Shown here: positions 18,931 to 30,589 of the stretch, piece by piece
Position numbering within the stretch: position 1 is the first letter of the stretch
How the letters are laid out: every line of letters starts with the position of its first letter
Assembly: GCA_003427395.1 (NCBI GenBank)
Contig: BFEA01000216.1
Location: 920,763 to 958,471, forward strand
DNA: 37,709 bases
Reading direction: 5' to 3'
DNA from: Chara braunii
Taxonomy: Eukaryota; Streptophyta; Charophyceae; Charales; Characeae
Program-made: the position numbers and the translations under genes
Notes under the pieces: model-generated
Databases searched by the model: none
What the model saw: the letters and a program-made list of their open reading frames with translations, nothing else
What the model was told of the DNA's origin: nothing

Positions 18931-20060
18931 ATGAGGCTAGGGAAAAAACCATTATGGCAGTCCGAGAAATAACGGACTGCATAGGGGTGCGTAGGCCAAA
19001 AGAAAAATGGTCTTGGCTCATCCAAGACCCTAGAAAATAATGTTTTTTGCTTGGGCAAATAAAGACTGTAAATGGGGACCGCGAGATGGTGGATCTCATG
19101 ACCTAGAATATTCGCAACACTTGAGGCCCATGAGAAAAAGGGATTGCGGTTGCCAGGGACAAGAGAGCCCCAAACAAAAAATAAGACGTCACCGAGAATG
19201 ATGTCGGGGATTAAATGGACCCAAATAAAAATAGTTGAAATTTGGGACATGCGTCGGCGGGACCATCGTCGGGACGAGACAATGGAACTGACATGGGAGA
19301 TTGGTGGAGACTTGAATGATTCCAAGGGAACCATGAGCTAGCAAAAGGGGAGGAGTGTGCAAGCAAGTAGCACCGTCAAGATCAAAATCTTGACGGTAAG
19401 AAATATTAATCACTGTGAGTGCAAAACTGAAAGAGCTTAGGGAGAGGGTGTTAAAAGGCAAAAACAAGAATAAAAAGGTAAAGGAGGGACTGCCCAACAG
19501 TCCGAGATAGCTCGGACGAGCAAGGTACAAGAAAATAAAGCCTCAATAAGCTTTATGAAAATAAGTTGCCAAGGAAAAATCGAAGCACAGAGGGGCTAAA
19601 CAATGAGAAAACGGAGACAAACGAGAGTCCGCATGAGTATGGGGGCTTCATTGTTGCAATTCGAGTTGCAACGGCCAACTGTTGGCTAGGAATCTGGCCA
19701 TGAATGAGGTTCTAAGGCCTCGAAAGAGAGTTCACAACAACTTGACACTTGTCACAACAAAAATAAAAGAAAAAGAGAGAAAAATGAGAGAAAAATGAGG
19801 GACGATGAGACAAAAGGGGAAAAAAGAGTGGAGGAGGATGTGCCAACCAGTTGGGACTGGCAGGTCCCTACCGTGACCTCATCCCTCAAGATTTTGTGGA
19901 GGGCAATCCGGATTGCAGAGAACAATATCTGAATTAAAAAGAGTAAAAATGAGTAAAAATGTAAAAAAGAGTTGACCGTTTTTTTTGTGGGTCATGGATC
20001 TAAGATCATATCTCATGGAGGAGAGCATGTAACCGTTTTTTGTGGGTCAACTCAAGCGGC
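18931..20060. repeat. 1.28-kb tandem duplication, copy B
   Basis: Diverged second copy of 17690-18930. It includes a perfect hairpin, ACCGTCAAGAT/ATCTTGACGGT (19372-19397, loop CAAA), which is decayed in copy A. Near its end a unit with ACCGTTTTTTGTGGGTCA-like sequence is duplicated at about 19974 and 20030. Confidence 0.75.
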
Positions 20061-20836
20061 CAACTTCGGAATGAGTTCGCAACCCAAAATGGAAAAAAAC
20101 AAAAAAAGGAAAAAACTGAAACTGTGCATCTGCCCCAAAAAGAAGGTCAGATGCAAAAATATTGAAAAAGTGAGCCTAGGGGATCAAAATTGAAGCAAAG
20201 ACCACTTGGGGGTAGCCCGGAATAAGGCTGGCCTTAGATCTCAGCCAGATTCAAGGCTGAGATAGCTCAAAGACATGGGAAAATATCTTGGCCTACCCAA
20301 AATGGGGTAGAAACAACAAAAATCAAGAAAAATGTCCACAAAGTCTTTTTCTTTCAAGTGAGGCTGCCCCTTGGGCATTTGGACTCAAGGGGGCAGCGTT
20401 TGGAAAAAAAAAAGAGGCTTGAGGAGGCCCAAGAGGCAGTCGGAGTTGGTACCAACCACTTGGACTGCATGTAGTTGACCTAAATGAGGCTCGGGTGCCC
20501 CCGAAGAGGCCTAGTGGTGCAAATTGGCCATGGGGGTACCTCGGTTCACTTGGAGGCACATGGGGAGGCACATTAGGAGACTCATAGGCTGACCAGTGCA
20601 CCAATTTCAGGCTACATAAGTTGAGGGAGCAGTCCACCACACTCACATTTGCATGAGGAGTGCCCATGCTGCCCAAGTGAGCTCATAAAAACACTCTACT
20701 CACTTGGAGTGAGAGGAGGGGGAACCACTGCCAGTTGGGAGACTTGGAGGAGGCTGTAGGCTAGTGAAGGCAGCCACTGGAGCTAGTGCGAGTTATGGTG
20801 GCCCAAGGAGGTGGTCCGCCATAGCCCCCAGACTGT
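20061..20836. other. no gene; hairpins and a TATA-like site
   Basis: TCTCAGCC/GGCTGAGA pair at 20239-20262. CATAAAAACAC near 20685 is followed by a CTCAC/GTGAG hairpin, as at 10092-10175 but weaker. The open frames show no domain. Confidence 0.45.
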
Positions 20837-20855
20837 GAGAGAGAGAGAGAGAGAG
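20837..20855. repeat. (GA)n microsatellite
   Basis: Nine to ten GA units; nothing else is attached. Confidence 0.9.
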
Positions 20856-21082
20856 GTTTAAAGAAGCCCGTTTAGCCCTCCTAGAGGAGAGGACTTCATA
20901 GTCTTGGTAGTTGGAGCTTGCCATAGCCACAAAGATGCTGAAAGAGAAAAAACATGTGGGCTTGAGGAAGAAGAGAGCCTTAGCTAAGTGGTATCTATGC
21001 AAGGGAGAAAAAACTTTCATCAAGACTGGTCTTCAACACCAATAGGATATAGGAGAGGTGCATGAGAACAAGGAGGAAAAAC

Positions 21083-21125
21083 TTCTTTTTCTTTTTCTTT
21101 TTCTTCTTTCTCGTCCTCTCCTCTT

Positions 21126-21158
<33 letters not shown>

Positions 21159-21180
21159 TTCTTTTCCTTTTTCTTCTTTG
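21083..21180. repeat. TTC/TTTTC-rich polypyrimidine tract
   Basis: (CTTTTT)n grades into (TTC)n. It lies about 290 bp before the 91-bp satellite. The Lys/Arg- or Ser/Phe-rich ORFs over it are artefacts of composition. Confidence 0.9.
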
Positions 21181-21467
21181 ATCTTCTACTCCTTCATCTC
21201 CTTTCATGTCCTCTCTCCTCACTTCCTATCTCTCTCCATGGTTAAAGCTTCCCAAATGTAGGAAAAAGATAGCAAGTAGCTCCTCCATTAGTAGTACCTC
21301 CATAATGACAATTTCCCTCACTCTCAGACAAATCGCCACTTTGAGCTATGTGATTCCTGGCTTGAGGGAGAGTTTTACTTACCCTCACCTCAAAATCTCT
21401 CTCTCCCTCCACTCACTCATATCAACATGTTGGTGATCCTTCCCTCTTGCGTTTTTCGATTTTTCAC

Positions 21468-24400
21468 CTTGTGATGATCCGATTCAAGTATGGTTGTTTT
21501 CATGAGTCCTATGCAGGTGTTTGAACAAGTCTCACTCTTATGCAACACTTTTTCTTCACTTGGTGATATACCGGTTTTTCCTAGTTGCTTCCACAACTTC
21601 ACACATTGTATGCTATAGTCCAGCTTGTACAGTTCACTCCTTTCTTCACTTGGTGATGTGCCGGTTCCTCCTAGTTGCTTTCATAGCTTCACACATCTGT
21701 ATGCTCTAGTCTCACATGTGCAGCTTAGTCCTTTCTTCACTTGGTGATGTGCCGGTCCTTCTTAGTTGCTTCCAAAGCCTCACACATGTGTATGTTCTAG
21801 TCTCACTTATGCAATTCAGTCCTTTCTTCACTTGGTGATGTACCGATTCTTCCTTGTTGCTTCCATAGCCTCACACATGTGTATACTCTAAGTCTCACTT
21901 GTGAAGTTTAGTCCTTTCTTCACTTGGTGATATGCCGGTTCTTCCTGGTTGCTTCCACAACTTCATACATATGTATGCTCTAGTCCAACTTGTGAAGTTC
22001 AGTCCTTTCTTCACTTGGTGATTTACCGGTTCTTCCTAGTTGCTTCCACAGCTTTACACATGTGTATGCTCTAGTCCCACTTGTGAAATTCATGCTTTCT
22101 TCACTTGGTGATGTGTCAGTTAATCCTAGTTGCTCCCATAGCCTCCCACATGTGTATGCTCTAGTCTCACTTCTGAAGTTCGGTCTTTTCTTCACTTGAT
22201 GATGTACCGGTTCTTCCTGGTTGCTTTCATAGCCTCATACATATGTATGCTCTAAGTCTCACTTGTGAAGTGTAGTTCTTTCTTCACTTGGTGATGTGCC
22301 GGTTCTTCCTGATTGCTTCCATAGGTTCATAAATGTGTATGCTCTATTCCAACTTGTGAACTTCAGTCCTTTCTTCACTTGGTGATGCACCGGTTCTTCC
22401 TAGTTGCTTCCATAGCTTTACACATGTGAATGCTCTAGTCTCACTTGTGAAATTCATCCTTTCTTCGGTTGGTGATGTGTCGGTTAATCCTAGTTGCTCC
22501 CATATCCTCCTACATGTGTATGCTCTAGTCTCACTTGTGAAGTTCAATCATTTCTTCATTTGGTGATGTGTTGATTCTTCCTAGTTGCTTGCATAGCTTC
22601 AAACATGTGTATGCTCTAGTCTCACTTGTAAAGTTCAGTCCTTTCTTCACTTGGTGATGTGTCGGTTCTTCGTAGTTGCTTCCATAGCTTCATACATGTC
22701 TATGCTCTAGTCTAACTTGTGCAGTTCAGTCGTTTCCTCACTTGGTGATACGCCAGTTCTTCGTAGATGTTTCCACAGCTTCAAACATGTGTATGCTCTA
22801 GTCTCACTTGTGCATTTCAATCCTTTCTTCACTTGGTGATACGTTAGTTCTTCGTAGTTGCTCCCTGTATGCTCTAGTCTCACTTGTGAAGTTCAATGCT
22901 CTCTTCACTTGGTGATGTGTCGGTTCTTCCTAATTGCTTGCATAACTTCAAACATGTTTATGCTTTAGTCTCACTTGTGAAGTTAAGTCATTTTCTCACT
23001 TGGTGATGTGTCGGTTCGTCCTAGTTGTTTCCATAGTTTCACACATGTCCATGCACTGGTCTCGCTTATGAAGTTCAGTCCTTTCTTCACTTAGTGATGT
23101 GTCCGTTCTTCCTAGTTGCTCTCATAGCCTCCCACATGTGTATGCTCTAGTCTCAATTGTGAAGTTCAGTCCTTTCTTCACTTGGTGATGTGCCGTTTCT
23201 TCCTAGTTGCTTGCATAACCTTAAACATGTGCATGTTGTAGTCTCACTTGTGAAGTTCAGTCCTTTTTCAACTTGATGATGTGTCGGTTCTTGCTAATTG
23301 CTTCCAAGCTTCATACATGTGTATGCTCTAGTCTAACTTGTACAATTCAGTTCTTTTCCTACTTGGTGATGTGACGGTCCTTCCTAAATGCTTCCATAGC
23401 TTGAAACATATGTATGCTATAGTCTAACTTGTTCTATTCAGTCTTTTTCGTATTTGGTGATGTGTCGGTTCTTCCCAGTTGTCCGAATAACTTCATATAT
23501 GTGTATGCTATAGTCTCACTTGTGAAGTTCAGTCTTTTCTTCACGTGGTGATGTGCCGGTTCTTCCTAGATGCTTCCATAACTTCAAACATGTGTATGTT
23601 CTAGTCTCACTTGTGCAGTCTAGTCCTTTCTTCACTTGGTGATGTGCCGGTTCTTCCTAGTTGCTTCCATAGCCTCACACATGTGTATGCTCCAGTCTCA
23701 CTTATGAAGTTCAATTCTTTATTCACTTGGTGATGTGTTAGTTCTTCCTAGTTGCTTCCATAGCTTCAAACATGTGTATGATGTAGTCTCACTTGTGCAA
23801 CCCAGCCTTTTCTTCACTTGGTGATGTGCCGGTTGTTCCTCGTTGCTTCCATGTATGCTCTTGTCTCACTTCTGAAGTTCAGTCCTTTCTTCACTTGGTG
23901 ATGTGCCAGTTTTTCCTAGTTGCTTTCATAGCTTCACACATGTGTATGCTCTAGTCTAACTTGTGAAGTTCAGTTCTTCTTCACTTGGTGATGTGTCGGT
24001 TCTTCCCAGTTGCTTTCATAGCTTGAAACATGTGTATGCTGTAGTCTAACTTGTGCAGTTCAGTCCTTTATCCACTTTGTGATGTGCCGCTTCTTCCTAG
24101 TTGGTCCCATAGCTTCATATATGTGTATGTTCCAGTCTAACTTTTGTAGTTCAGTCTTTTCCTCACTTGGTGATGTGCTGGTTCTACTTAGTTGCCCCCA
24201 TAGCTTCATATATATGTATGCTCTAGTCTAACTTGTGTAGTTCAGTCCTTTCTCCACTTGGGGATGTGCCGGTTCTTCCTAATTGCTTCCATAGCTTCAC
24301 ATATGTGTATGCTCAAGTTTCACTTATGAAGTTCAATCCTTTCTCCACTTGGTGATATGCCGGTTCTTCCTGGTTGCTTCCATAGATTCATACTTGTATA

Positions 24401-24713
24401 TGCTTTAGTCTAACTTGTGCAGTTCAACCTTTTCTCCACTTGGTGATGTGCCGGTTAAGATTTTTTGCTTCCAGAGCTTTGTGTGCACGTATAGGGTAGT
24501 CACACTTGTGGTGTTAAGTCTTTTTCTCACTTGGTGATATGCCGATTCAGTACTGTTGCTTTCATGGCTCTATGTGCATGTGTATGCTAGTCATACTTGT
24601 GTTGTTCAATTTTTATCTCGCTTGGTGATGTGCCGGTTCAGATCTATTGCTTCCTTGACTCTTAGTGCATGTGTAGGATAGTCACACTTGTGTTGTTCAA
24701 TCTTTTTCTCACG
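21468..24713 (+). repeat. 91-bp satellite array, about 35 units
   Basis: Units repeat head to tail at 88-95 bp, recognised by CACTTGGTGATGTGCCGGTT, then TTCCTAGTTGCTTCCATAGC, then CACATGTGTATGCTCTAGTC and TCACTTGTGAAGTTCAGTCC. I located about 35 occurrences of the TTGGTGAT-type block from 21556 to 24622. A few units are shorter (22.86 and 23.85 kb, missing part of the CATAGC...ACATG segment). The first unit and the last three are the most diverged. Because 91 is not a multiple of 3 the frame rotates, so it is not a protein repeat. It is contiguous without spacers, so not a CRISPR. Confidence 0.97.
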
Positions 24714-25843
24714 GGGACGAACGGTGGAAGAAAGTTGACCTCATTTGGTGGAGAAAGAGGGCAAGGGAAGGACTGTCGATCCCTTGTGCCACCAATAAGA
24801 AAAAGAACGAGAATATTTAAGAGCGGTGAGAGCAAAAACACTGTGAAATCGGAAAGTGGACTAGGCATATGAGAAGGGCTATGTGTTGACCCCAATAGGG
24901 GATTGTATTGGTCTTTGCATTTGCGTTTGACTGTGCAGGTGAGTAACATTAGGATATATTAAGCGGGATTGGGCCGGGTAGGCTGAACAGCAAAAGGAAT
25001 GAAAAAGGGCAAAGGACCAAGAGGCCTTTAATGTAAACTCTACCTATGAATGAAACCTTTGTGTATGAGACTTTGAGTGCAGATTGAGGGGGAGTGAAGT
25101 TTTGAACGGTTGAAGTGTGAAGTCGCCCTTGACATGTGAATGGATGCCCCGAAAATATTAAGGGGCAGACAACAAAGCCATGAATGGAATACGTGGATCA
25201 CGAAAATGCGTAGGGCCGAAGGGAGAAGACGACACTGCCGTGCCCCGATGCTGCCATAGGACTGTTGTGTCAGGGAAATTGTGCGTGGCCTAAGGATGAC
25301 GCTTAGCCTACGCACAAAGGAAGAAAACTGTTAAAGAACCCCTGGACTGCTTGAGTATTGGGCAAGCTGAATCTTGATCTAAGATGACCGGTTCAGTCAT
25401 ATGTTACCTTAAAAGATTAAATGTAGATAATTATACAGAACTTGGATACATAAATAGTTCAGGGCGACTAGGCTGGATAACCTAGTCATATGCCCAAAGG
25501 AGAGAAAATTTGTAGTGCCCTATATTTGTGTTTATTATATGGCTGAGCTAGAAAGGTTCCCATAAGATTGAGTGGTTTAACTTTACGCCTTATGTAAGCT
25601 GGGTATAAGGGATAAAGCATTGAAATACTAGGAACTATTGTTTGACAAAGTTGATAGTACTTACCTTTGTGGTTTGACCTGCATATGAGTGAGTGAGATC
25701 ACTACTTAGTCTGAGTTTCAGTTGATAGGTGATTGTTTTAGATGCTCGCCACGTGCTAGAGCTATATGAGTTTGTTTTTTTAACTACGTTCATTTCACTT
25801 AGATTAATTTCTGTATTCTTTGGGATCATTTGTTATACTTGGT
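24714..25843. other. no supported gene
   Basis: The satellite ends abruptly at a CACGGGGACG boundary. The following 1.1 kb is unique-looking. A 91-codon minus frame (25315 to 25040) has no motif that I recognise. The end becomes AT-rich. Confidence 0.5.
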
Positions 25844-26425
25844 CTTGTATAAATCTTGGTGAGTCACTTTCTCTACGGGAAGCGCTGTCGAAATTTCTTG
25901 AAAACCAAGGAGTTAGTCAGATTTTGACTTTTCAAAGTTCAGCTTGTGTAAATTTTATATATGGCTTAGTAAAAATATGGAGAGTCTCCTTTTCTGAAGG
26001 GAGTGTTGCCCAAATGTTTACTAATTTAGAGAGTTAAAAAAAATTGAACCTTGAGAAGTCAAAGTTATTTTTTGATTATGAACTAAGCTTTGTATAAATA
26101 TTGGGATAACACGTTTCTAAAGGGAGTGATGTTGAAATTTTTACAAATCTAAGGAATTAGTTAAATTTTGTCCTAATTGAACTCAAGTTTTTTATTTGAG
26201 TTCATATCTGACTTTGTATAAATCGGGGAAGTCTCCTTCTCTAAAGGGAGTGTTGCCCAAATTTTTACTAATTCAAGAAGTTATATAAAATTTGACTTTT
26301 TTATAATTAGAGAATATTTCAGTTTTATATTCGAGATGATATGAATTATGAAAACACACTTTTTCTACGGCAAGCGCTGCTAGAATTTTCTTAGTTTAGA
26401 GGAGATAAATTGTATTTTGATAGGT
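25844..26425 (+). repeat. degenerate 125-bp AT-rich tandem repeat, about 4.7 units
   Basis: Units start near 25844, 25961, 26088, 26212 and 26340. Each has CTTTGTATAAAT-like sequence, a TCTCC-TTCTCTAAAGGGAGTG or TTCTCTACGGGAAGCGCTG block, and AAATTTTTACTAATT-like sequence. The two types of middle block (GGGAGTGTTGCC and GGAAGCGCTG) suggest two unit subtypes, with the second type at both ends. AACTCAA/TTGAGTT forms a hairpin in unit 3 (26180-26202). Confidence 0.8.
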
Positions 26426-26924
26426 GACGATACTGACAATTCACCCTATATGGGGGAAATTACGTCAAAGATCTGCATTTTCTTTGGACACTTGCTTAAG
26501 GGTAGATTTAGTTTAACTTAGTAGACACTATTGAGTAAGGATGTGTTATGAAGATTTATTCCCATACACTAATGATTTAGCTTGGCCATTGACATGTCTT
26601 ATGGTACAGGTCCTTTCGATCATTCCGATTCAAGATTGGTCTAGATTCAGCTTGATCCCACAAGGATCATCTTCTGTTATCACTGATAACAGGTCGGTTG
26701 CTGATTCGTCGGTTTACGATTCACCTCCAATCCATTCTCGTTACCTAACTTAAAAGGCTTTAGCCTTGATGGTTTCTATTGTTTTGTTAAGTTTTTCACC
26801 CGGATTTTATTGAATGACGTTTTAACAAAGGTACAGACTGTGTAGCATCGTGTTGGGCTTCGGTGACCGAACCCAAACGTTCGGGACCAAATGCGAACGA
26901 GCGCCGAAACTCTCCGAACTCGAA
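26426..26924. other. no gene seen
   Basis: AT-rich sequence up to the gap. The last 70 bp contain several GAAC/GTTC words (ACCGAACCC, ACGTTCGGG) that match the palindromic sequence right of the gap. Confidence 0.5.
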
Positions 26925-27116
26925 NNNNNNNNNNNNNNNNNNNNNNNNNNNNNNNNNNNNNNNNNNNNNNNNNNNNNNNNNNNNNNNNNNNNNNNNNNNN
27001 NNNNNNNNNNNNNNNNNNNNNNNNNNNNNNNNNNNNNNNNNNNNNNNNNNNNNNNNNNNNNNNNNNNNNNNNNNNNNNNNNNNNNNNNNNNNNNNNNNNN
27101 NNNNNNNNNNNNNNNN
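26925..27116. other. assembly gap (192 N)
   Basis: Unknown bases. Any ORF drawn through it is meaningless. Confidence 1.
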
Positions 27117-27168
27117 AGGTATGGTCAAATTCGTAATCAAACTCGAGTTAAAAATAAAAAACAAACAA

Positions 27169-27243
27169 TTTTTTTTTTTTTTTTTTTTTTTTAATATGTT
27201 CGGCCGAACACGTTCGGGTGATGTTCGACCGAACACCCGAACA
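27169..27243. repeat. T24 run and nested palindromes beside the gap
   Basis: T24 (27169-27192) is followed by the perfect palindrome TGTTCGGCCGAACA (27197-27210) and then GTTCGGGTG/CACCCGAAC (27212-27242), whose loop itself contains TTCGACCGAA. Confidence 0.8.
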
Positions 27244-28102
27244 TGTTTGGATGTTTGGGAAAACTCCGAACATGTTCAGTGTGCTACACAGGATACCGAG
27301 TACTTATTTTGGAGGGTTGGACCAAGGTTGGGGTTTGCATGACTAAAGTACAGGGTATGAGTATAGAGAGTGGTTGAAGTTGACCTCGTGTAGTGTGTGG
27401 ACTTTTGGTTGATTCTTTAATGTGATTGCATGTATGTTTTGTGGTTCGGATCTTGGAATTGACTGCCTGCGATCAGATACATATATATGGCCGAGAGGAG
27501 TCCCACAGTGATTGTTAGAAGTGATCGTCACATATTTATTCCCTTTTGTATATATGCATAGACCGATATTTTTGTTTTCGTGGCCTTAAGGGCTCACACT
27601 TAAAGGTCTGATTGGGGCTGAGATCGAGAGAGGGAAGGAGACGCCCCTTCCTATACCATTTTTGTTTCTTAAAAATTCTTGGTTGCACGTTGGTCATGAG
27701 TCTGGATTCGAGGTCCTTGTTCAGGATATCCCAGGTCCTAGACACTGCGTGGAAGGGATCACTCCCCTCGCAAAACCTATTTGCCCTGGCCACCGGGACA
27801 CTCGGCTTGAGGACCGACGGTGCCAGGGGGGCCGAACGACTGTTCCTTCAACCGTGCAATATCGTGAAGGGCTCGACCCTCATGATACTTCGAGATTGAT
27901 ACTTGAGTGTCATAAGCTGTACTCATATCCACGAGGGACCGCTTGATTATTGACACCACATAGTATGCCATCATTGTGATTGCTTGCGTAATCATGCATT
28001 GCTAGTCAATATGGGAAGACTCTTCGTTCGCACGGTATTATACTACGTCTCGTGTGCGTTGCCTATCTGAATTCCTCGTAGGAAGGTTGTGGGATGATTA
28101 CA
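27244..28102. other. no supported gene
   Basis: Two plus-strand open frames of about 95 codons overlap here (27612-27946), without a recognisable domain. I do not call them. Confidence 0.45.
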
Positions 28103-28612
28103 AAAGGGACTAAAAATGTTGTTGTGTTGTTTTGTGTGTGTGTGTGTTTTATTTTTATGTTTAAGTGTGCTGTAACGCGTGGTGAGTGGGATGCGTCCTA
28201 GTCGATCGACGACAAGTCGCACTTGGGACTTCAGCTCCCCCAGTGCGCCGATTCGTGCGAGGGTCCGATAGAGGCGTAAAACCGCGAGTACCCTCTATGC
28301 TACAACGAACTAGAAACGTCCTCGGCTGGTCCACCTCTGCGATTGCAACTGTTTAACTTTCGTACTGTGGACTGATAGCTCGACGGTGATACGCCCACCG
28401 AAGGGAGGTGACAACTCCCGTAAGGTGGAGGTAAGTCGTGCCTCGCGTTGACCCTATCCTGTCGTAGGGGCTCGCGAAAGGTATTTCTGGTGCACTCGAC
28501 CGGAGTGGCTTGAGGAAGCTCCATGTGTATCGCGACGAGGATTAAACCAACTCCTGCGTGACGTGGCCGGAAGGGTCCCGCCCTGCGCGGCGCGGGACCG
28601 ATGCGCTCGACA
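28103..28612. repeat. 0.5-kb structured dispersed repeat, copy B
   Basis: Relative of 12345-12851 with the same order of blocks and the same right edge, GATGCGCTCGACA. A (GT)n lies near its left end (28132-28148). Three hairpins are kept: GTGACAA loop (about 28388-28430), CCCTATCCTGTCGTAGGG (about 28452-28469), and GGTCCCGC/GCGGGACC (28574-28599). The minus-strand ORF running over it (28860 to 28300) is shared with the neighbouring tandem repeat and is not credible as a gene. Confidence 0.7.
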
Positions 28613-28646
28613 ATGTGTAAAGAACAACAATCATAAGCATAAAAAA

Positions 28647-29050
28647 TGATTGAGCTTGGGTTTGAAAAAACCCTGATAAGATGCCTGAAAGAAATGTATG
28701 TGAGAAATGATTGAGCATGGGATTGAGAAAGGTATGGTAAGATGCCAAAAAGAAATGTATGTGAAAATTGATTAAGCCTAGGCTGAGAAAGGCATGGCAA
28801 GATGCCGGAAAGAAATGTATGTGAGAATGGATTGAGCCTAGGCTGAGAAAGGCATGACAAGATGCAAGAAAAAAATATATGTGAGAATGAATTGAGCCTG
28901 GGCTAAGAAACATCTGACTAGATGCCAGAAAATTATGTATGCGAGAATGAATTGATCATGGGTTGAGAAACGTCTTGCAAGATGACAGAAAGAAATATAT
29001 GTGAGAATTGATTGAGCCCGGGTTTGAGAGAGGCCTGACAAACTGCCCAG
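28647..29050 (+). repeat. 60-bp tandem repeat, about 6.7 units
   Basis: Unit: TGATTGAGC, (C/T)TGGG or CTAGGCTGAG, AAAGGCATG, GCAAGATGCC, AGAAAGAAATGTATGTGAGA. Units diverge by several bases each, and the central ones are the most alike. The near-60-bp period gives repeated 20-residue peptides on the minus strand, which explains the long open frames there. Confidence 0.93.
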
Positions 29051-29538
29051 AATGAAGTCCGGTTTGTTCCTTTCTTTTGTCTCATCCTTAGCTCGCCCAT
29101 TCTCTTTGTCTTTTGCTGGCCCTTTCGTATTTGGTCTCATTCAGTGCCGTCAGCCTCTTCTTAGACTTCCCGTACTCATTCTCATGCAGTCTCTTCCTGT
29201 GTTTTTCATGGCCATTTTGCTAGGTCTCCCGAGTCCTTTTCAAGTTATTTCTTGCAATCCCTCAGTTTGTTCTGCTAGCTTTCGCAACCCTTTCTTAACC
29301 AGTCCCATATACGATCCTCTTTGGTCATTCAATCGAGCTTCCTTTGGGTAATCATTCAGGCAGTATAGCTAGTTCAATCACTACCTCATTCGGCATTTCT
29401 GACTGAGAACAAAGTCAGAGTCAAATAAAACGAATCCCGAGGCACGTGACGAACCTCGATTTCAATTACAAAGGAGGGAGCAAACGTGATCCCGAAGGTT
29501 GTCGTGGACGAGATAACCAACGACTTACGAGGATAGCG
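29051..29538. other. no gene seen
   Basis: A pyrimidine-rich stretch with a 99-codon plus frame lacking motifs, then mixed sequence up to the dispersed repeat. Confidence 0.5.
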
Positions 29539-29750
29539 ATCTCAACGCTGTTGATAGTCTCACGCTATTTCCATCGGTTGTCGGTCGGATAAGCAACGCA
29601 TCGTCCAATAGGTAAATCTCCTCCCAGCGGCTGGCCTCAAGCTACTTTCACCAGTCGGATGAGCATCACACCATTCGGCAGGTTAGTCTCCTCCCTGGGG
29701 CCGGCCTCAAGCTACTTCCCTCGATCGCTGAGCAACGTACCGTTCACCTG
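29539..29750 (+). repeat. dispersed splice-donor-like repeat, locus 2 (three 70-bp units)
   Basis: Units at about 29539, 29609 and 29679 carry, in order, AGGTAAATCTCC or AGGTTAGTCTCC, CGGC(T/C)GGCCTCAAGCTACTT, C-ATCGGT-like sequence and GGAT(A/G)AGCA. These blocks match those at 9420-9480 and, on the minus strand, 35391-35730. The microsatellite and the AAATATACA end are missing here. Confidence 0.7.
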
Positions 29751-30589
29751 TTGGCTTGATTTCCAACGAGCCGTTCTTTCAATGCACTTGACCTGGACTC
29801 TCGACCAGGTTCATTAAACTAAATATACTGAGCCCCAACCACAGGTAACTTCACCCGACAATGAGGATGAGCGTAACGACGAAGCTCGTGGTAGTGAGAA
29901 GCACAATCCGTGCGATTTTCGAGGCAAGCATGAGAACGGGGGAACATAACTTCTTCATCAAAGATAGGGAGCCTAGCGAACAACATGGTTACCTGGATAA
30001 GTCTGAGACGATGAGAGGTGGTTAACGGATACCCTAATTTTCAAAGAACTTATCATGCAATTTATAACAAAATCCAAGGGTCATTTTAACCAAAGTTGTT
30101 ACCAAGTCATAGAGTAGAGATCATAGTTACTAACTGCAAAAAAAAAAAAACGAAAAACGAAAATAAAAAACTAATAAAACAGCAAGCTAAAGTGCACTTT
30201 CATACAAATTTCGCAAACATCCAGTTTCCAAAATCTTGAGAAATTTTAGAAATCTAAGCAGAGGAAATGTCAATGCTCCAAATGAGACCAAATTCGGTAC
30301 ATAACAACCTTAAACCAAACCAAAAAAAAAAAAAATAAAAAAAATAAAATAAAATTGAACCCCAAACCCTAATTTCAGTTTTGGACCTGTTAGTCAGGAG
30401 CTGAAACTGGGGGTCTCCGTTAACCACGTGTGGGCACGATGGCCACCACGAGCCAATCTGAGATCGTGACTAACACGATCATCATCCTCGATCACGGCAG
30501 CACTGGTAATGAACACGATGTTGAGATCGAACACGTGATGGTGTGCATGCTCTCCACCGCTTTCCAAATGTGCTAAATGAGTACGAATC
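29751..30589. other. no gene; A-rich tracts
   Basis: A-rich runs near 30140-30170 and 30320-30355. There are no motif-bearing frames. Confidence 0.5.

Noticed and set aside
21980-22547. Repeat-peptide ORFs on the minus strand in the satellite
   Set aside because: They arise where two units happen to keep frame. The period is not a multiple of three, so no long protein repeat exists.
21468-24713. CRISPR-like array
   Set aside because: Units are contiguous at 91 bp without unique spacers, and the surroundings are eukaryotic retroelements.
26796-27342. ORFs spanning the N gap
   Set aside because: Most of their length is unknown sequence.
27612-27946. Two overlapping plus-strand ORFs of about 95 codons
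   Set aside because: They overlap in different frames without any recognisable domain or start context.
28300-28913. Minus-strand ORFs of 186 and 123 codons
   Set aside because: They join the 60-bp tandem repeat to the structured 0.5-kb repeat. The peptide repeats follow from the DNA period.
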